Source: Trichoplusia ni
Lineage: Eukaryota; Arthropoda; Insecta; Lepidoptera; Noctuidae
Length of the DNA: 64,000 nucleotides
Direction of reading: 5' to 3'
Assembly: GCF_003590095.1 (NCBI RefSeq)
Contig: NC_039482.1
Span: 12,293,657 to 12,357,656, forward strand
Shown: in pieces, positions 49,043-62,540 of the stretch
How positions within the stretch are numbered: the stretch's first letter is position 1
Layout: every line of letters starts with the position of its first letter
The notes under the pieces: generated by a model
Told to the model about the DNA's origin: nothing
Databases searched by the model: none
The model's input: only the letters and a program-made list of their open reading frames with translations
Position numbers and translations under genes: made by a program

Positions 49043-49266
49043 CTGGCTTGCCTATTGGCCCAGTAGTTCGAGGCTCTAACTGCTATGCTATAATATCGAA
49101 TGTCGTGAGCCCAATTTTCTCAGGATAATTTATTGTCTGATGCGCATGATTCTTCTTACTGTGGTTGGGTGTCATTTATGTATACATGTTTTTACAAATG
49201 CAAGTCAGTAGAAGACGTAGCTTAATTCAGACTAGATGACGTTGTGTGAATGTTGTGGAATATATT
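49043..49266 (+). repeat. tRNA-headed SINE2, copy 2
   Basis: A degenerate head ('ggcccagtagttcgaggctc') is followed by 'aggataatttattgtctgat', 'gcatgattcttcttactgtg', 'cagactagatgacgttgtgt' and 'gaatgttgtggaatatatt'. This corresponds to the minus-strand copy at 8715-8935. The B box is decayed. Confidence 0.6.
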
Positions 49267-51001
49267 GATTTCCTGCCAGTGCCTTGTAATTACTAGCCGC
49301 CGTATGCGCAAATAACACTCAATTAAAAGTCACTCAACAGTCGCATGCAGAGAACCTGAGCTTTATATTTAAAAAAGGATTAAATAGATGTATAAATATG
49401 GCAATAATTAATCCAGCAATTAGAAATATTCGAGTTTTAGATATATAAAAGGCCGATAAAAGCCGAAATAGGAAATACTCTGACCTATAAAAGAAACAGA
49501 AACATAAAAAAATGGGGATATAATTAAGAACGTCTTAAAAAGGTTTTATCCAAAACCGATTAACATTTTGATCAGAACTACGCAGCCGCATAGTATTTAA
49601 ATAATGTATCACCTTATACGTCTTGCAGCCGACTGCGAAATTATACCATTAAGGTCGCTTTAACCAAGTCTGGTTGCGTGCCAACCTTTTGCGGATTTCA
49701 AATTGCCGACGGCGCGCGGCGGAAACCAAAATACGGAGAAACAAAATGCAGACTAATGTTAAAACAATTTTGTCAATATGTATCTACCTACATATTGACA
49801 AAACCTACATATTACAAATGACCTTACATGTGCACACACGTATTTTCAAGCAGAAACGACCTTTTAACGGAATTTGCAGATCTGCTTTTGTGGGGTCACT
49901 ATTGTACCTGCTTTTTTGGCTACTCGTTCCAATATATCGAAGTTCAGAAAAAAAAACCGTAAAAAAAAGATTTAAATAAAAGTTGATATTTGCTATTATA
50001 AGTAAAGATAATAACATTGTTGTTGTTCATGTTCTCAAGTTACAAGTGTTACAACTTAATATTCATAGGCACTAGTCATAATATGCTCATTGAACCCGCG
50101 CCCGCGTTGCCTGCGTTAGACGCGTTGACGTTCTAATGATAAATTATTCAAACCGCGGCGATTTCTCAACGAATTCCTGAACGCAGCTGCAACCGTCATC
50201 CTTGATTGGTTGCGGCTGGTGTTCGGTTTTCAAATAAGACCGCCTTTTTTGTCACGGCTGTTGGTAGATTGCCAGTACTTTATTAATTGTTGTTTTTTTT
50301 TTAATAATTTGAAATTGGAACAGTCATGTTTGTAACAGATACTTATGTAGTTCAGTGCCAAACGTGCCGAAACTCTTAGTTTCTTTAATTTAATTCATAT
50401 TTATTAAACTGGAAAAGAAGTTCCCTATCTGTATTAGAGTTAAATTGTAATGATTTAGTACCTACATGTCCGTCATCTTTCGTAACGTAACTTTTCAACA
50501 GGCCTGACTAGCCACTCTAAGGCTCTTTGAAGGACCTACCTTCGAGATGTCAACAGGAATCAGGGCCAACAAACAAGTGCTGGTTCATTAATTCTCTCCC
50601 TAAGAAAATATTCTGCACATAGTGCTAGAAGAATATCTCCTCAATTAATACACAGGGCCGGACTCTGCTTAACAATTAAGCTTCACACAGATACAACAAT
50701 GAGATTTTAATCTCTCAGCTACTCACATAAGATTGATTGTTATTTTTGGTATTCAAAAACAACAAACTTCCTGATATCGTTTCAGACGCGGATGTGTCGT
50801 GAACATAACACTTGCTTTGTTCGCTCGATAATTTGTAAGCGAAATATGAGGAGTCAATCAACACGCGCCATTACGAAACACTAATTTATAATGTTGCCAG
50901 TTACAATGTCTGGGGTTATGGATCACGGTCTGACATTCTTGGTGTAAGGTTCGGTCTAGATTTCGTGTAAGCAGGGACAGAAGTAATTAAAGGGTAAAAA
51001 C

Positions 51002-51135
51002 GGAGCTCTGTCTGTCCGTCTCTCTGCCACAGTGTGCGACATGTCGCAGGTTCGATCCCCGCGTAGGACAAGCGTTTCTGTGATCCACGAATGCTTGTCA
51101 TGAGTCTGGGTGTCTTTGTGCATGTGAAAGAACAT
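51002..51135 (+). repeat. tRNA-derived SINE1 copy
   Basis: B box ggttcgatccc (51049-51059), then 'gcgtaggacaagcgtttctg', 'tgatccacgaatgcttgtca' and 'tgagtctgggtgtctttgtg'. The head carries a tctgtccgtctctctgcc run in place of a clear A box. Confidence 0.75.
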
Positions 51136-52069
51136 TTCAGTAATGTTAAAGTACATTTCAGTACTAGTATATCTTTTTCCATCAAGAAATTCATTTTTAC
51201 GTTGCTTGGCTTTTTGCACTTTCTGCCGTTTGACAACTATGACGTTTTCTCATACTGCCTTACACGAACATTAATTACAAGAGCGTCGGATGCGATCGCA
51301 GTTACTAAAGCCCTAGGGATACCGATGGGAATTCACCTCAGTTAATATTTATTACCAAGAAGCCGTTAAAGAATCTCGTTAACACTCCGAATGCAATCAA
51401 GTAAGGGAAGTGGCGTCGCGAATCGCATGGGAACCTATTACTGCTTTACATATGTTCATGTTGCAAGTTGCAAGTACTGGCTGGTGAGAAATAAAAAGAA
51501 AATGTGTAAATGACATGCTTAAAAAGGAGGTTTTATATCGGCCAGTATAAAACCTCCGTATAATAAGTAAACGTGAACAGAATAAAAAAGAAGTGACCCT
51601 TCAAATATATTATAAGAGATTTAAATTCTTTTTTTAACTATATGGATGAATTATGCAAATACTAAACTTTTCAGTCACCTCATCGGCCCAAAATAAATTT
51701 AGCGACTGACAATCAACATTTCTAAAAGTAGTTCCTACACCTTTGAGTCTTAAAACCAAACTAAGAATGCTAAGGTTTCTTACATAACTAACATCTGGTA
51801 ACGTACACGTAATTCCTTTGCTTAGTGTTTATGATTGGAATGTATGGACTATAGTGAACTATTGCGATACGCGAGGGGTTATCGTGGGGTCGAATCGACC
51901 GCGCATCCTCATATTTCTCTATACAGTAATACAGCATTCACAGCTATTAGGGTTATAGGTGACGAGGTGCACAAAACAAACAAAATAATTTTATTTGGAA
52001 CGCGGTAAGGCTGAAAACCAGTGTTATTGCCTTAAATTGAGTAAAGAAAAAGTTTTATTTTTATCTTTT

Positions 52070-52348
52070 ACTAGCTGTTGCCCGCGACTACGTCCCCGTG
52101 GGTAGAAGATATAAGTTATGATTTATACCTGCCCTGTTTTTTTCACATTTTCCATTGTATCTGCGCTCCTATTAGTCGCAGCGTGATGGTTCATAGCCTA
52201 AAGCTTTCCTCGATGAATGGTCTATTCAACACAAAAATATTTTTTCAATTTGGACCGGTAGTTCCTGAGATTAGCGCGTTCAAACAAACAAACAATTAAA
52301 CAAACAAACTCTTCAGCTTTATATATTAGTATAGAAGTATAGATATAG
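52070..52348 (+). repeat. Family A repeat, copy 3
   Basis: It has the same architecture as 48213-48480 and ends in 'tttatatattagtatagaag'. The caaacaaac tract is extended with an aattaaac interruption. The frame at 52078-52299 is translated repeat. Confidence 0.85.
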
Positions 52349-53029
52349 ATTACCAATAAATCTTTTAAAAATCAATAATTTATATTTCGAATGCATTTAT
52401 TATTCCAATATTAAGTGTCAGTTTGACAGCGCACGTGTGGTTCAACCCTATTTACGCGTTGTATTGTCACGCAACGCATTTTACGCATTTCTATGCCAAA
52501 TTCTGACGTGGCCCAATTATTTTAAACCAGTTTTACTCTTTCACTGTATATTGGTAATTATTACACGCGTGAGCTACACAATTAAAATGTTTAGCAATTA
52601 ATTAAGTATCTATCATGCACATTAATTTTACATCAATCAAATTGCATTAACGTGACATTTGCTGTGATATTTTGTGCAATCTCTTCATGTGTTCACGTTA
52701 TTTGTAATTTTCTGTATTGCCATTCACAAGAAGTGATTAGAATTTTGATTAAAAGTTCTATATTTATGAAAAATATATTAAAGGAAAACTATTTAAACAG
52801 ATTCTAAAGCCTTTAATCATTTAAACTTTTATCATTTTCATCAATCGCGACAATTGAAAGGAAACTCTCAGCTATATGAAAATGACAGATCTAAGCCACG
52901 TGGCTAATCTATACGAAATGTCATTTCCATACATTTGCGCGTTTCCTGTGTACGCTTGGAACCGTAGCAATGTTACTTGGATACAGTGAAATGGCGAAAC
53001 AGTGAGAGCCAGCGTCAACTGCACAGATG

Positions 53030-53180
53030 TTTACAAAAACCCTTAACCCAACTTCTGGGGTCAGCTATCAGCAGCCTTTCCAGGTTGGACCTGCAATGGT
53101 CACGGTATGGATGGTGACTGCCAAAGACTCCGTCCATACCATGGCTGTGGGCTGTGGCCAACCCATTGCATCAATCTTCA
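53030..53180 (+). repeat. Possible dispersed repeat with internal hairpin
   Basis: 'acccaacttctggggtcagc' opens like a common insect repeat. Inside, ggtatggatgg (53104-53114) and ccgtccatacc (53130-53140) form a 10/11-bp stem. GC content is above its surroundings. The frame across 53027-53320 is unlikely to be a gene. Confidence 0.35.
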
Positions 53181-55534
53181 AAAACAAGCCTTCACTCAAC
53201 CAGAGAAAGTACCACATGCATTTACAAGCATATTATTTCAGCTACAGATATATAGAACATTTTATTAACGAAAACCACGTACATCAAACCGATTCGCTCC
53301 ACCAAACGGCCGACAATTAAGCGTTTGACGTGTTTTACGATTGACTTACTGATCGTTTCAAGGTGAACACATTTCGATTGAAATCACGCGATACAGGATG
53401 TTATGGAGAAATAAACTTGTTGGTATCAATTCTGTTATTTTTTTATTATTTATGCATAAATGTAAGGTGTTGGAGAGATGATTTTGCAGTGTATGCTGTG
53501 GGTGGCCTGTCCATGGTGTGTTGCACTTTTTTTCATAGCTTAAGGATCTGGGTTGGATGGAGTACCTAATGTCGAATTTCGAATCACCACTTATCGCACT
53601 GAAAAATGAAAGTTTAATACCATAACACTGATTTTACCTTTAAACCTAATATCACCCTGCTGGATCAGTGTTTTTTTATCTTGTGTTGTTTATCTTAAAA
53701 CTACAATTTAATAAGTAGTTGTGTATACCTACATTTTAATAGTAGACCACTAAGACCACACAAGATAACCAATTCTCAAAATGAATAAGTGTGAAATATA
53801 TTTCTCACGTAAGAAAAAACACTTTCTCATCACTAGCTCACTTAATGATCCTTTCTAGAACGATTCTTGGAATCTTATAATCTCAGCAAAAAACCGTAAC
53901 CTTTTGAGCTCATTGTAAGTAGCCTCGTGGTTGCCTCGTGGTTGCCACAAACCGTAATACCGTAACCGTAGCACCGCCAACCGTGACCGGGTAGCGGTCG
54001 GTCGCTTATACCGGTAAAAAATAGTATGCGAGTGTTAAGATCAAGTTTGTCATCTCAAAAGATGCAAGTTCATTTGTACAAGCGGTAACACTCATCGAAT
54101 CGATGTATTTAATGATAGAGATAAATATTTATTTACTTGTAAGAAATGGTAATTGGGATGTTACAAAAATTTCGCTCCATAATATTCTGACGGTTCCGGC
54201 GCACAAATATTTGAGTTTGGTTAAAATAATAATTATTATACTAAAAACAACACATACAGAACACATTAAAAACTATAAAAATCAACACTTATATTTAAAA
54301 TTTCCAATCAGGTTTTGAAATGACATGTCAAGTCACGAGACTTAGTTAAAATGATCGTCATTAACATACATGTGAGTAACGTGGTCAGATGATGCTCTTG
54401 CAAATGAACTTTGTCTACGGACCTTCGGCATCCCAATACAAACAAGGCCACCTCTTAGTTCTAGAAGAAAGATGCATATACTCAACGCCATATATTGCAC
54501 TGTCACGTTTCCACTTATGCAGTTATATAACTTTAAGACGCGTGTTTAGACCCCTTGTACATCCAGACAGATACTTAAAACATCAAAACGTTTAATAAGC
54601 TTCAATTTATTCAATCAATGTTTAACGTACGTCAATTCTGAATAAGTGACGCGCGCTTTGAATGTTTATGTCTTAATTTAGAGACTTTTATTTTGAATCT
54701 TTGAATCGATTATTGTGACAATAGGAAAGATTACGGGATAATAATGAAAAAAACTAAATTTTGAATTTACCAAAATTTTAAGAAGTAAGTAGGGTAAAGG
54801 GTCTAAATAATACACGATTTTGTACAAATATTCAGACACCATGACGTCATAATGTGATAATGACATTCCAAGACCATGAATCGTTGCAAGCCTCTCGTCA
54901 AAAAATAAAAATCCGCACGAAATCTTTTTACACAGAACATTTATATAGAAGACTTCTACCAAAATTAAATTAAAAGTCACGACACGTATAACGTAACATT
55001 AGTTTTATGTCTTAAACTAATGCAAGTTTAAATTGTTCAACGTTTAATATCGTTTTGAATTTCAATCTTTCCCTTAACTTCGATCGACGACCGCCCAATT
55101 CTATTGTCCGCGGTGCAATTATCTATAGTCATTGCTCACTTTCGATTTTGGAACGTAACCGTTACTGAATGTTGACTCATTATTATCCAAATTCTTTTTT
55201 CAAATGCCCTTTAAAACTGGCCGAAAAAAAATATCGTGCAATAATTACTTTTGTTTTTGTTCAGAAATATTTAAAAGATCTGAATAAAAGGAAAAGGTTG
55301 TATACCACGGTGAAAGAAGTACATTCGAAATTGCTTATGAACTGCGTGAATGAATTAAAAACCAGTCTAAAGATACTACTTGTCTTACTACGTGTCTCTT
55401 ACTTTCTTTCCTTTAAAAATTGAAAGGCTTGGACTTCGAGCACTTTTTATGCCATAGCAAGTTTATACTAAAGACATGTGTACGTTTCTTAAATAACTAC
55501 ATTATGAGTAAATTGCGACTATAACTTGAGATTT

Positions 55535-55765
55535 AAATGCGGACAACATCACATACATTGTTCTGAACCCGAAGTAAGTTGCTAAAGCACTTGTGTTATG
55601 GAATTCAGATACAACGAAGGTACCACAAACACCCAGACCCGAGACAATGTAGAAATGTGAATTTTTACATTGACCCGACCGGGAATCTAACCCGGGACCT
55701 CAGAGCTAGCGACACCTTGAAACCGGCGCGTACGCCACTCGATCACGGAGGTCGTCACAGTAAAT
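55535..55765 (-). repeat. tRNA-headed SINE3, full copy
   Basis: On the minus strand: 'gacctccgtgatcgagtggc' (A-box region), gcgtacgcgccgg, 'tcccgggttagattcccgg' (B box), then 'ttcacatttctacattgtct', 'gggtctgggtgtttgtggta' and 'aacacaagtgctttagcaac'. The head gives a Pol III promoter, and the body equals the headless copy at 35735-35895. It is a classic lepidopteran tRNA-derived SINE. Confidence 0.8.
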
Positions 55766-57147
55766 AGTACAAAGCAGCTAAATAAAAAGAAAAATGAGCT
55801 GACAATACAAAAAGAACACTATATTTCAAAACTGACATTAGAAGTTTAGTAAAGTAATAGAGATATTCAAATGAATTCCATATTCAAACAACAATTTAAA
55901 AAGCCTGGCCATATTCCTAATTTGAACCGGTGATTCAAATCTAAAAATATTCAAGGAATGCAGTCGAATGCTCTGAATTCCCACAACAAAAGGTGCGTTC
56001 AATCTTGTTTTGGGAGAGGGAAGCGATAAAAACTCTCAGCGAACATATTTATACAAATTTATAGCTATATATACATACAATTTAGGTTACGGTATATTTT
56101 GTAATCTTTCAAAGTTCCGGGTTTGTATGAATAAAATTGTTGATCTATTGTTAGTTTGCGATATTGCGTTCGTTTTAACATCAATTGTCTAAGTGAAAAA
56201 TGATTTCGTTGCAGACTTTATAATAGTAAATTACGTAATAATATCAACACGCAGATATTATGTATTATGCCGTGTTAAATAACTGAATTGCGAACATTAA
56301 TTTAGACAGCGATAGCCATCTGTTTTTTTTTATAGTCTACAAAGATGGCCGTTGCTGCACACTTTTTGGTGTAGAGAAAATAAGTTAAAGTAATTATTTC
56401 TTTTCCTGAACATTATTATTATACAACTATCACCTAAGTCCTCATATAATTACTTTTAACACACATTTTTGGCTCTACAAGGAAACGAGATGAAGTTTGG
56501 CACAGTACCAAGGATTAATATAGCTATCTACTTCCTAAGCGGGAATAGAAATATTTGGTCTGGATAAACAAGCTTGTGTGCAGTACATTATACAAATAGC
56601 TAATATAAATCACACGTTTTGTAGACCGAGAGTCGAGACAGATAGAATACTCAAAGAATTGAGAGGTACAGACCCAAAATTGTTTAATTTTTAAGTATGG
56701 TCGTACATCCGACTGTACATTTGAAATAAAAACTTCTGAGCCATACTTGATAACTTCATATAACCAAAGAAAGCTAGTTTACGTTAAATGGAAAAAAAAG
56801 ATTCGTCTACTCAAAAGTTCAGAGGTTACAACGTAAAAAAAAACAAACGAAAATCTTCTTCTTGAAATCGATTGAAAAAATACTAGTATGTTTAAAGCGT
56901 AATATATAACACACGGATGTCCGATCAGCTGATCTATATCGACGGCTAACATAGTAACGATTATGTTGCAATATACATACATAGTTAAACTTTCCGCATA
57001 TGATCTGTTTAGCGGTACTTACATTTCAATTTACGACGTAATAACTTTCTTTATTGTTGGTTAACTTGATTGATGTATGTAATAAACTTCCTGAAAAATA
57101 TTGTAAATGGGCTATTTTTTCTTGGTAATTTCGCTAGTAATAGTTAC

Positions 57148-57290
57148 TGCACGGACAGCCGAGTGGTTGAGGTCACCACGCCAAACCCAATGCGCATGTC
57201 GCGTCGTTGGTTCGATCCCCGCGTAGGTTTGTGAAACCCCCTGCGGCACAAGGATTGAATTGCTATCCCCCGGAGTCGTTTATTGAAAAG
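57148..57290 (+). repeat. tRNA-derived SINE1, short form
   Basis: A box cagccgagtgg (57156-57166) and B box ggttcgatccc (57209-57219) are both intact. The central body is deleted, so gcgtaggttt joins straight to 'gtgaaaccccctgcggcaca' and 'ccccggagtcgttta'. It has the best-preserved Pol III promoter of the SINE1 copies here. Confidence 0.75.
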
Positions 57291-60200
57291 AAAACAAATA
57301 TAGTGGTTTAATATATAATTCACATTAGCTTACCTTTATATTTACTTCTTTCTATTACATTAGTTTAGCTTTACCTTATATTTTCTGTACAAAATGAACC
57401 TATTACAATAACAAATATCGATCCATTCTATTGACAAATAAACTTCACGAAATTGCTAGGACCCTGCAACGTCACAAACCCCCAAACTTTACGATTTTAT
57501 AGAGCTAGTACTATATTAAATAATTTTAGAGAGAAATTACAAAATAGAAGGCTGTTGAAATTGGATCAAATAGTAAAGCGTTATTTTTTCTACAGTAGCT
57601 GCAAATGCGCGGGAAATTGCCAATCAACCAATCTACACTTTTCTTCAACTTGAAATAGCGAAGTTGCAAGCCTTTTAATTAACAGCTGAAAATTGATTCA
57701 TTATTATTTTAAGTTAGCAACAGTAGCACTAATCAGTTTGTGAAGCTACTTAAAAATAATACTTTGATTTAAATCTGATATTCGAAAATATAAATTTGAG
57801 ATGCTCTACAAAATTTGGTAATGCTAAAATGTAATTGACCTGATCAAATTTGAATGACGAGGGTTTCTAAATTCGGATTTCACGAGAAGTAATTAAGGGG
57901 TGGCCAACATCTAAAATGCTCATTAAATTTCATCGATTCTAGCTATTGTGTGAAAGCTGTGCTTTGCCTGCCCACTCAGCCAAGTAATTAATAATTGTTA
58001 GTGATTAAAAAATCTCGAATGTATGAAAATGCAAGGTTTACGTTTCTGTCTGTTTTCTATCAATGTTAACGATTGTAAAATTATCACTTGGGCTGTTCCA
58101 AATATATGTAAGCGTAGATAGAGGTAAACTCTATGGTAAAAGACTCAATGAGCCTATAGTAGATATAAGTCACGTTTTAGAAACCACAGTATTTCCATAT
58201 AATGCCTAATTGTACCCAAGTACCACGGATTTGTAATTGGAATTCACGTCAGACTGAACTTCAATGTTCATTGTTTGTCAATAGCGGGGCGATACCTGTT
58301 ATTCACTTATCTGGGACATTGTATAAACTTGTTAAAGGTCGCGATAAATGTTGTTTGTTCAATAAAACAATGCAGTTTTGCATAAAGGCTAAAATGCTTG
58401 CATGAACAAAAATGCTCGCTTGATCAATGTTCAGACGAGCATTTTTATCAAAAGTATTTTAATGCTCGCCTGGCTGTAATAATTGAACTGTAATTTTATA
58501 AGATTAAAGCAAGGAGTGGATATAATATGACTGTATAAAACAAGTTGCTTTTTTTTGTTAAAATATAAGAAATAGTAAAATGTAATCCATGAAATGATCC
58601 AATCTGTAAAAATGTGAATGTTCGAAACATAATATATCATGACTGCGAAATATCTCTTTCATTGGCACATGGCATTAAATTAGCTATTTTCACATCATTC
58701 CAATTGCTGACAGATCAGTGTGAAATTATTTGACACAATAATCTTTTTAATACCAGCCTAATAATTCTTTTAAATTACCTGTGGGATTGGATTACGTACT
58801 TTCACATTTATTTATGGTAAGAAAACTGACTCAATCGAAATTCCTCATTTAAGTTGCAATTAAATTTGAAAATTTCGTTGATTGTGCTTAATATTAAAAA
58901 TTAAATTAATAAGTATCGACACCACATTGTCACGTCACTACTCTTACTATGCGAGCTTGAAAAAACCTAACTATACAAATATATCATTATTAAAACAATA
59001 TTTAACAGTTCAAACTACAAAATACAAACAGCAACTGCCAATTACCAATTAAAATATTCAAACATTCTTAACAACCCAATTAGACCCCTCACACATTTCT
59101 CAATGATTGCCGCTGCAATAAAAACAAAAAAGTGTTGATTCTAATGTAATACGTCACACTCGAATAGATGCCCAATGAACTAATTAGTGAAGGCACCTAC
59201 CGAGACACTGACACATACCTTAAAGCCCTAATTATCCGCCATTTTGTAATTGCAACTTGAAGGCGGCTTTCAATGTTGCCATTTCGGCCATTTCTAATTA
59301 TAGAGTTGTGAAGAAAATTACATTGTGATATGATAAACGCAAATTACGTTTTGTGCTTAAAGGAATATTTATTTTTTACAAAAGTACCTACTCTATATCA
59401 TTGGGTATGGTGTTTTCGTGCGTGTCATTTGAATACCGACCCGGGGCACTATGGCTAAAATTCTAAGTGACGTAGTCGTTCCACAAAGTTTTTTAAAGAC
59501 CAGAGTAGAAATTTTACCGTCATTTCAAAAAATAATGTACATAGGTAGTCTTATACCATTTTGAATGTATAATATGATAGAAAAAATAGTTCAATAATAT
59601 TAATATTTCCATAACCTAAATGCAGGCACATTTAATAAGGCGGTGAAACGAATGAAACTACATATTTTACATGGAGGGCTATAAACGTTATTAGTCAATT
59701 GAATTTAGGAACAATTAACAATAGATAAAGAACAAGCTTTGACGTCATAAAGCGCATGATAAGTTACAATCTATACTATCACATTACAATTATTATTTCG
59801 AAGAAAATGCACGGATAGAAAAATGGAAACATTTTGCACTTTTGGAAATAAAATATTGTCATAAAGCGTATACATACTTTAAAGAAAAAATATGTTTTTT
59901 ACTAATTAATTATAAAAAAATTATACTCAAGTCACTACAAAAAAAGGGATTTTCATTACTAGGCCTCGTCAAAAAATCTTTTTTACTTTTACTACCATAC
60001 TTCTCGTAGCTAACTATTCCTTTACTATTCAAATAACCAGCCAGAGTCATTGTAAAATGCGACAATGACATCACTCTTTAAAGTCACGTTAAAAGTATTT
60101 AGAATACAGATCACAATTCTTGAACACCGTTGCGTTCAATTTTAGGACATTTCCAACTTTGAATAGAAAAACTAGCAAATCTAGCAATGCGGAACTGATC

Positions 60201-60382
60201 CACTGTTAGTTTTGTACTCTGTGTCATTGTATCGTTGTTGTACTGTTACTTTCTACACTGTGACTGTGGTTGTGTTGTTTGGATCCCGATGACGTCACAG
60301 GGTTTGATGTAGCCTCTTTTTAGTGGTCACGTCTAAATTTCCATCGTGTCCTAACTTCTGAAAGGGTGATTTATATAAACTG

Positions 60383-60622
60383 GGCCCCGATTCTGCTATT
60401 CACAATGGCTTATACATGAATGGAAATTGGATTAAAATGACATTGTTAGCATTCTCCTAAGCATTTTGCGTACACATTAATTGGAAATTCAGTACCTACG
60501 GGGCGGAACACTCACTGTCAATATAATGAATTTCCAATTGTAAAATGCTTAGGAGAGTTACGACTAGTCTCATTTTATCCAATTCATTAACCGGCCATTG
60601 CTAATAGCGAATTTGGGGCCTT
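60383..60622. mobile_element. Palindromic MITE M (long imperfect inverted repeat)
   Basis: The two halves read alike in opposite orientation. The ends are gggccccgattctgctatt and aatagcgaatttggggcc. Inside are 'ggattaaaatgac' against 'ctcattttatcc', ctcctaagcatttt against aaaatgcttaggag, and ttggaaattcagta against gaatttccaatt. The asymmetric centre (about 60496-60525) carries 'ggggcggaacactcactgtc'. No ORF is present. This is a non-autonomous foldback/MITE-type element, with a half copy at 32395-32540. Confidence 0.75.
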
Positions 60623-61359
60623 GAAAAGCTTATTGATATGAACTGGTGCTAAATCTAAAACGGCAATTGCTCTGGAATCTGCATCTAAAAACGAAATATA
60701 AGATATTACTTGTGAAACTGCACTAGAGTTATTTAAGTCCCTAAATTCTTTGGTCCCGTTCTACTAAGTAAATTGTAAATTAATCAACAAGTACGGTATG
60801 TGAGACCGGTTTTTATCATGTCGCCGGTAATTTGGTGTAACTAGGTCTTATCCGTTCTACTGTCGCTTAGCTACATAAACATAACTCATTTCTACGTTAT
60901 CCTTGGTTTAATAGGTCTAAATAGCAATTTTGTATAGCGAGCAATTTACTGATTTACCGATATCACGTTATGCATTTAAAAGTTTATTTAAAAAAAAATG
61001 GGTGCGATATTAAGTGTTTCTGGCAATTATTTATTGTTCGAATTTCAAACTAAAATAAAGAATTAATGGCTTATTTTAAAGTTTTGTCATTATACTCGTA
61101 AGTGCGTTTATTTTACGAATATTTTATTATTTGGTCTATAATAGTTTTAATGCATGCATTTAATGACATCGATCTTCAAATGGCATCAAATTTACATAAA
61201 TATAACGGCACTTATTTCTTTCAATAGCTAAATAAATTATTATTATTACTACACTAAGCAGGTCCCTATACATTTCTACATAATCTATCAACCGTAGAAT
61301 ATAAACAGATTTACCCACTTTAGCCTTATTACGTCTACCTTATTCGAGTAAATTACAGT

Positions 61360-61500
61360 TGGTATTCGATCCGGTATTACGGATTCCGCACGCAACGTGC
61401 CCGGCATCGAACCCTGAACGAGGGCCGACCGTTAGAACATGTGTCCGTCAGGTGGGACCTAGAACACGTCTGACCCCTATGCTTGACCTTAGGTACCATA
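61360..61500 (-). repeat. Possible tRNA-like SINE relic
   Basis: On the minus strand 'gttcagggttcgatgccggg' contains a B-box-like ggttcgatgcc, in a GC-richer patch than its surroundings. No A box or body match to the other SINEs was found. Confidence 0.25.
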
Positions 61501-62399
61501 GCTTCCAACACTTTGAGTGAATTTGTATGAGATTTTTTATTTTAAAAAGAGAATTTTATTCGATTTGGCTGTATACATATTTTTTTAACTTAAGAAGCTT
61601 AAACGAATCTAAAAAGGTTGGTTATTAACTGATATTTTGTTCTAAATTCGTTTGTATTTTTTTGTTGTGTGTTGACGATTTCGTTGTAGATTGTACGTTT
61701 TTGCTGTACAAAATATTATTAAATGTAGGATGGTGATTTAAAAGTCTCTTAGTTATTATTTTAATGAATATTTACTATTGGTGTATTTTAATGTCACTTT
61801 ACCAGTTAGTTGTAACTGGAACATTCATAACATTTAGAATCTTGATATTGTGCCATATATTCAGCTCTTGCATAATTTACAAACAGGTGTACCTTGAAGT
61901 ACTTTGACACTAATCATATTTAAGATACTGTGTACTCATTTGCTAGTCTATCCTTGTCCTAGTACCTATGTGAAGTAAATACTAAGATTGTAGATAGAAA
62001 CCTTCATTTCGGATTATTTTTTCTTATTGTATTAAATTGTTGATATCTGGAAAAACTGTAACGACTCTTGCAAAACATTTTTACGTTAACATACAAAAAA
62101 GGTATTTCAAAAAGTCTGTAAATTTTTTGTCTAGTCTGTATTAAACATTGATTGATTATGATCATCCTTATAACGTTAATTAAAAAAAATGAATAAATAT
62201 TTCAGAGAAAATGTACAATTGCTATGTTTGGTCCGTAGTAAGACATACAAATACATACATGGGAATAGGCCTGCGCCTAATAACAACAGAATTATATATT
62301 AAAAACATTTTGAAAGAAATATTTAATAAAGTTTTTATTCAAGAACTTCTACTTTGTTACAAATTACCCAATTAGAATTTTAAAACTATAATAGGTTAC

Positions 62400-62540
62400 G
62401 AGAGAAGGCACGCTGACGTCAAAAATGGCGGCCTTTTATTTAACAAAACAAGTGGTGTCCACGCATGCGCAGTTCCGTGCAAGCGCACGCAGTCAGCTGA
62501 GCGCCACCTGTCGGCCGTTCACCCCGAGGTGACATGCGTT
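62400..62540. promoter_or_regulatory. CpG/CRE-rich promoter-like block
   Basis: tgacgtca (62414-62421), aaaatggcggcc (62421-62432, YY1/Pho-like core), gcatgcgcag (62463-62472), cagctg and cacctg E boxes, and a high CpG density occur within 140 bp of otherwise AT-rich DNA. The same CRE and GCATGCGC pairing occurs at 17122-17210. No start codon plus donor follows convincingly on either strand. It may be a distal or alternative promoter, or a repeat-derived patch. Confidence 0.3.

Larger units (their letters stand above)
43050..53500. other. Putative intron, part 3, repeat-rich
   Basis: Contents are a LINE-related repeat (43065-43345), a short element with direct repeats (43778-43952), an RTE tail (45175-45290), family A copies 2 and 3, SINE2 (49043-49266), SINE1 (51002-51135), a 12-bp hairpin (51526-51557) and a hairpin-containing repeat (53030-53180). 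Nothing is recognised in 44320-45170, 45300-46280, 47370-48200, 49280-50990 or 52360-53020. The frames at 46680-47357 look like translated non-coding DNA. Confidence 0.5.
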
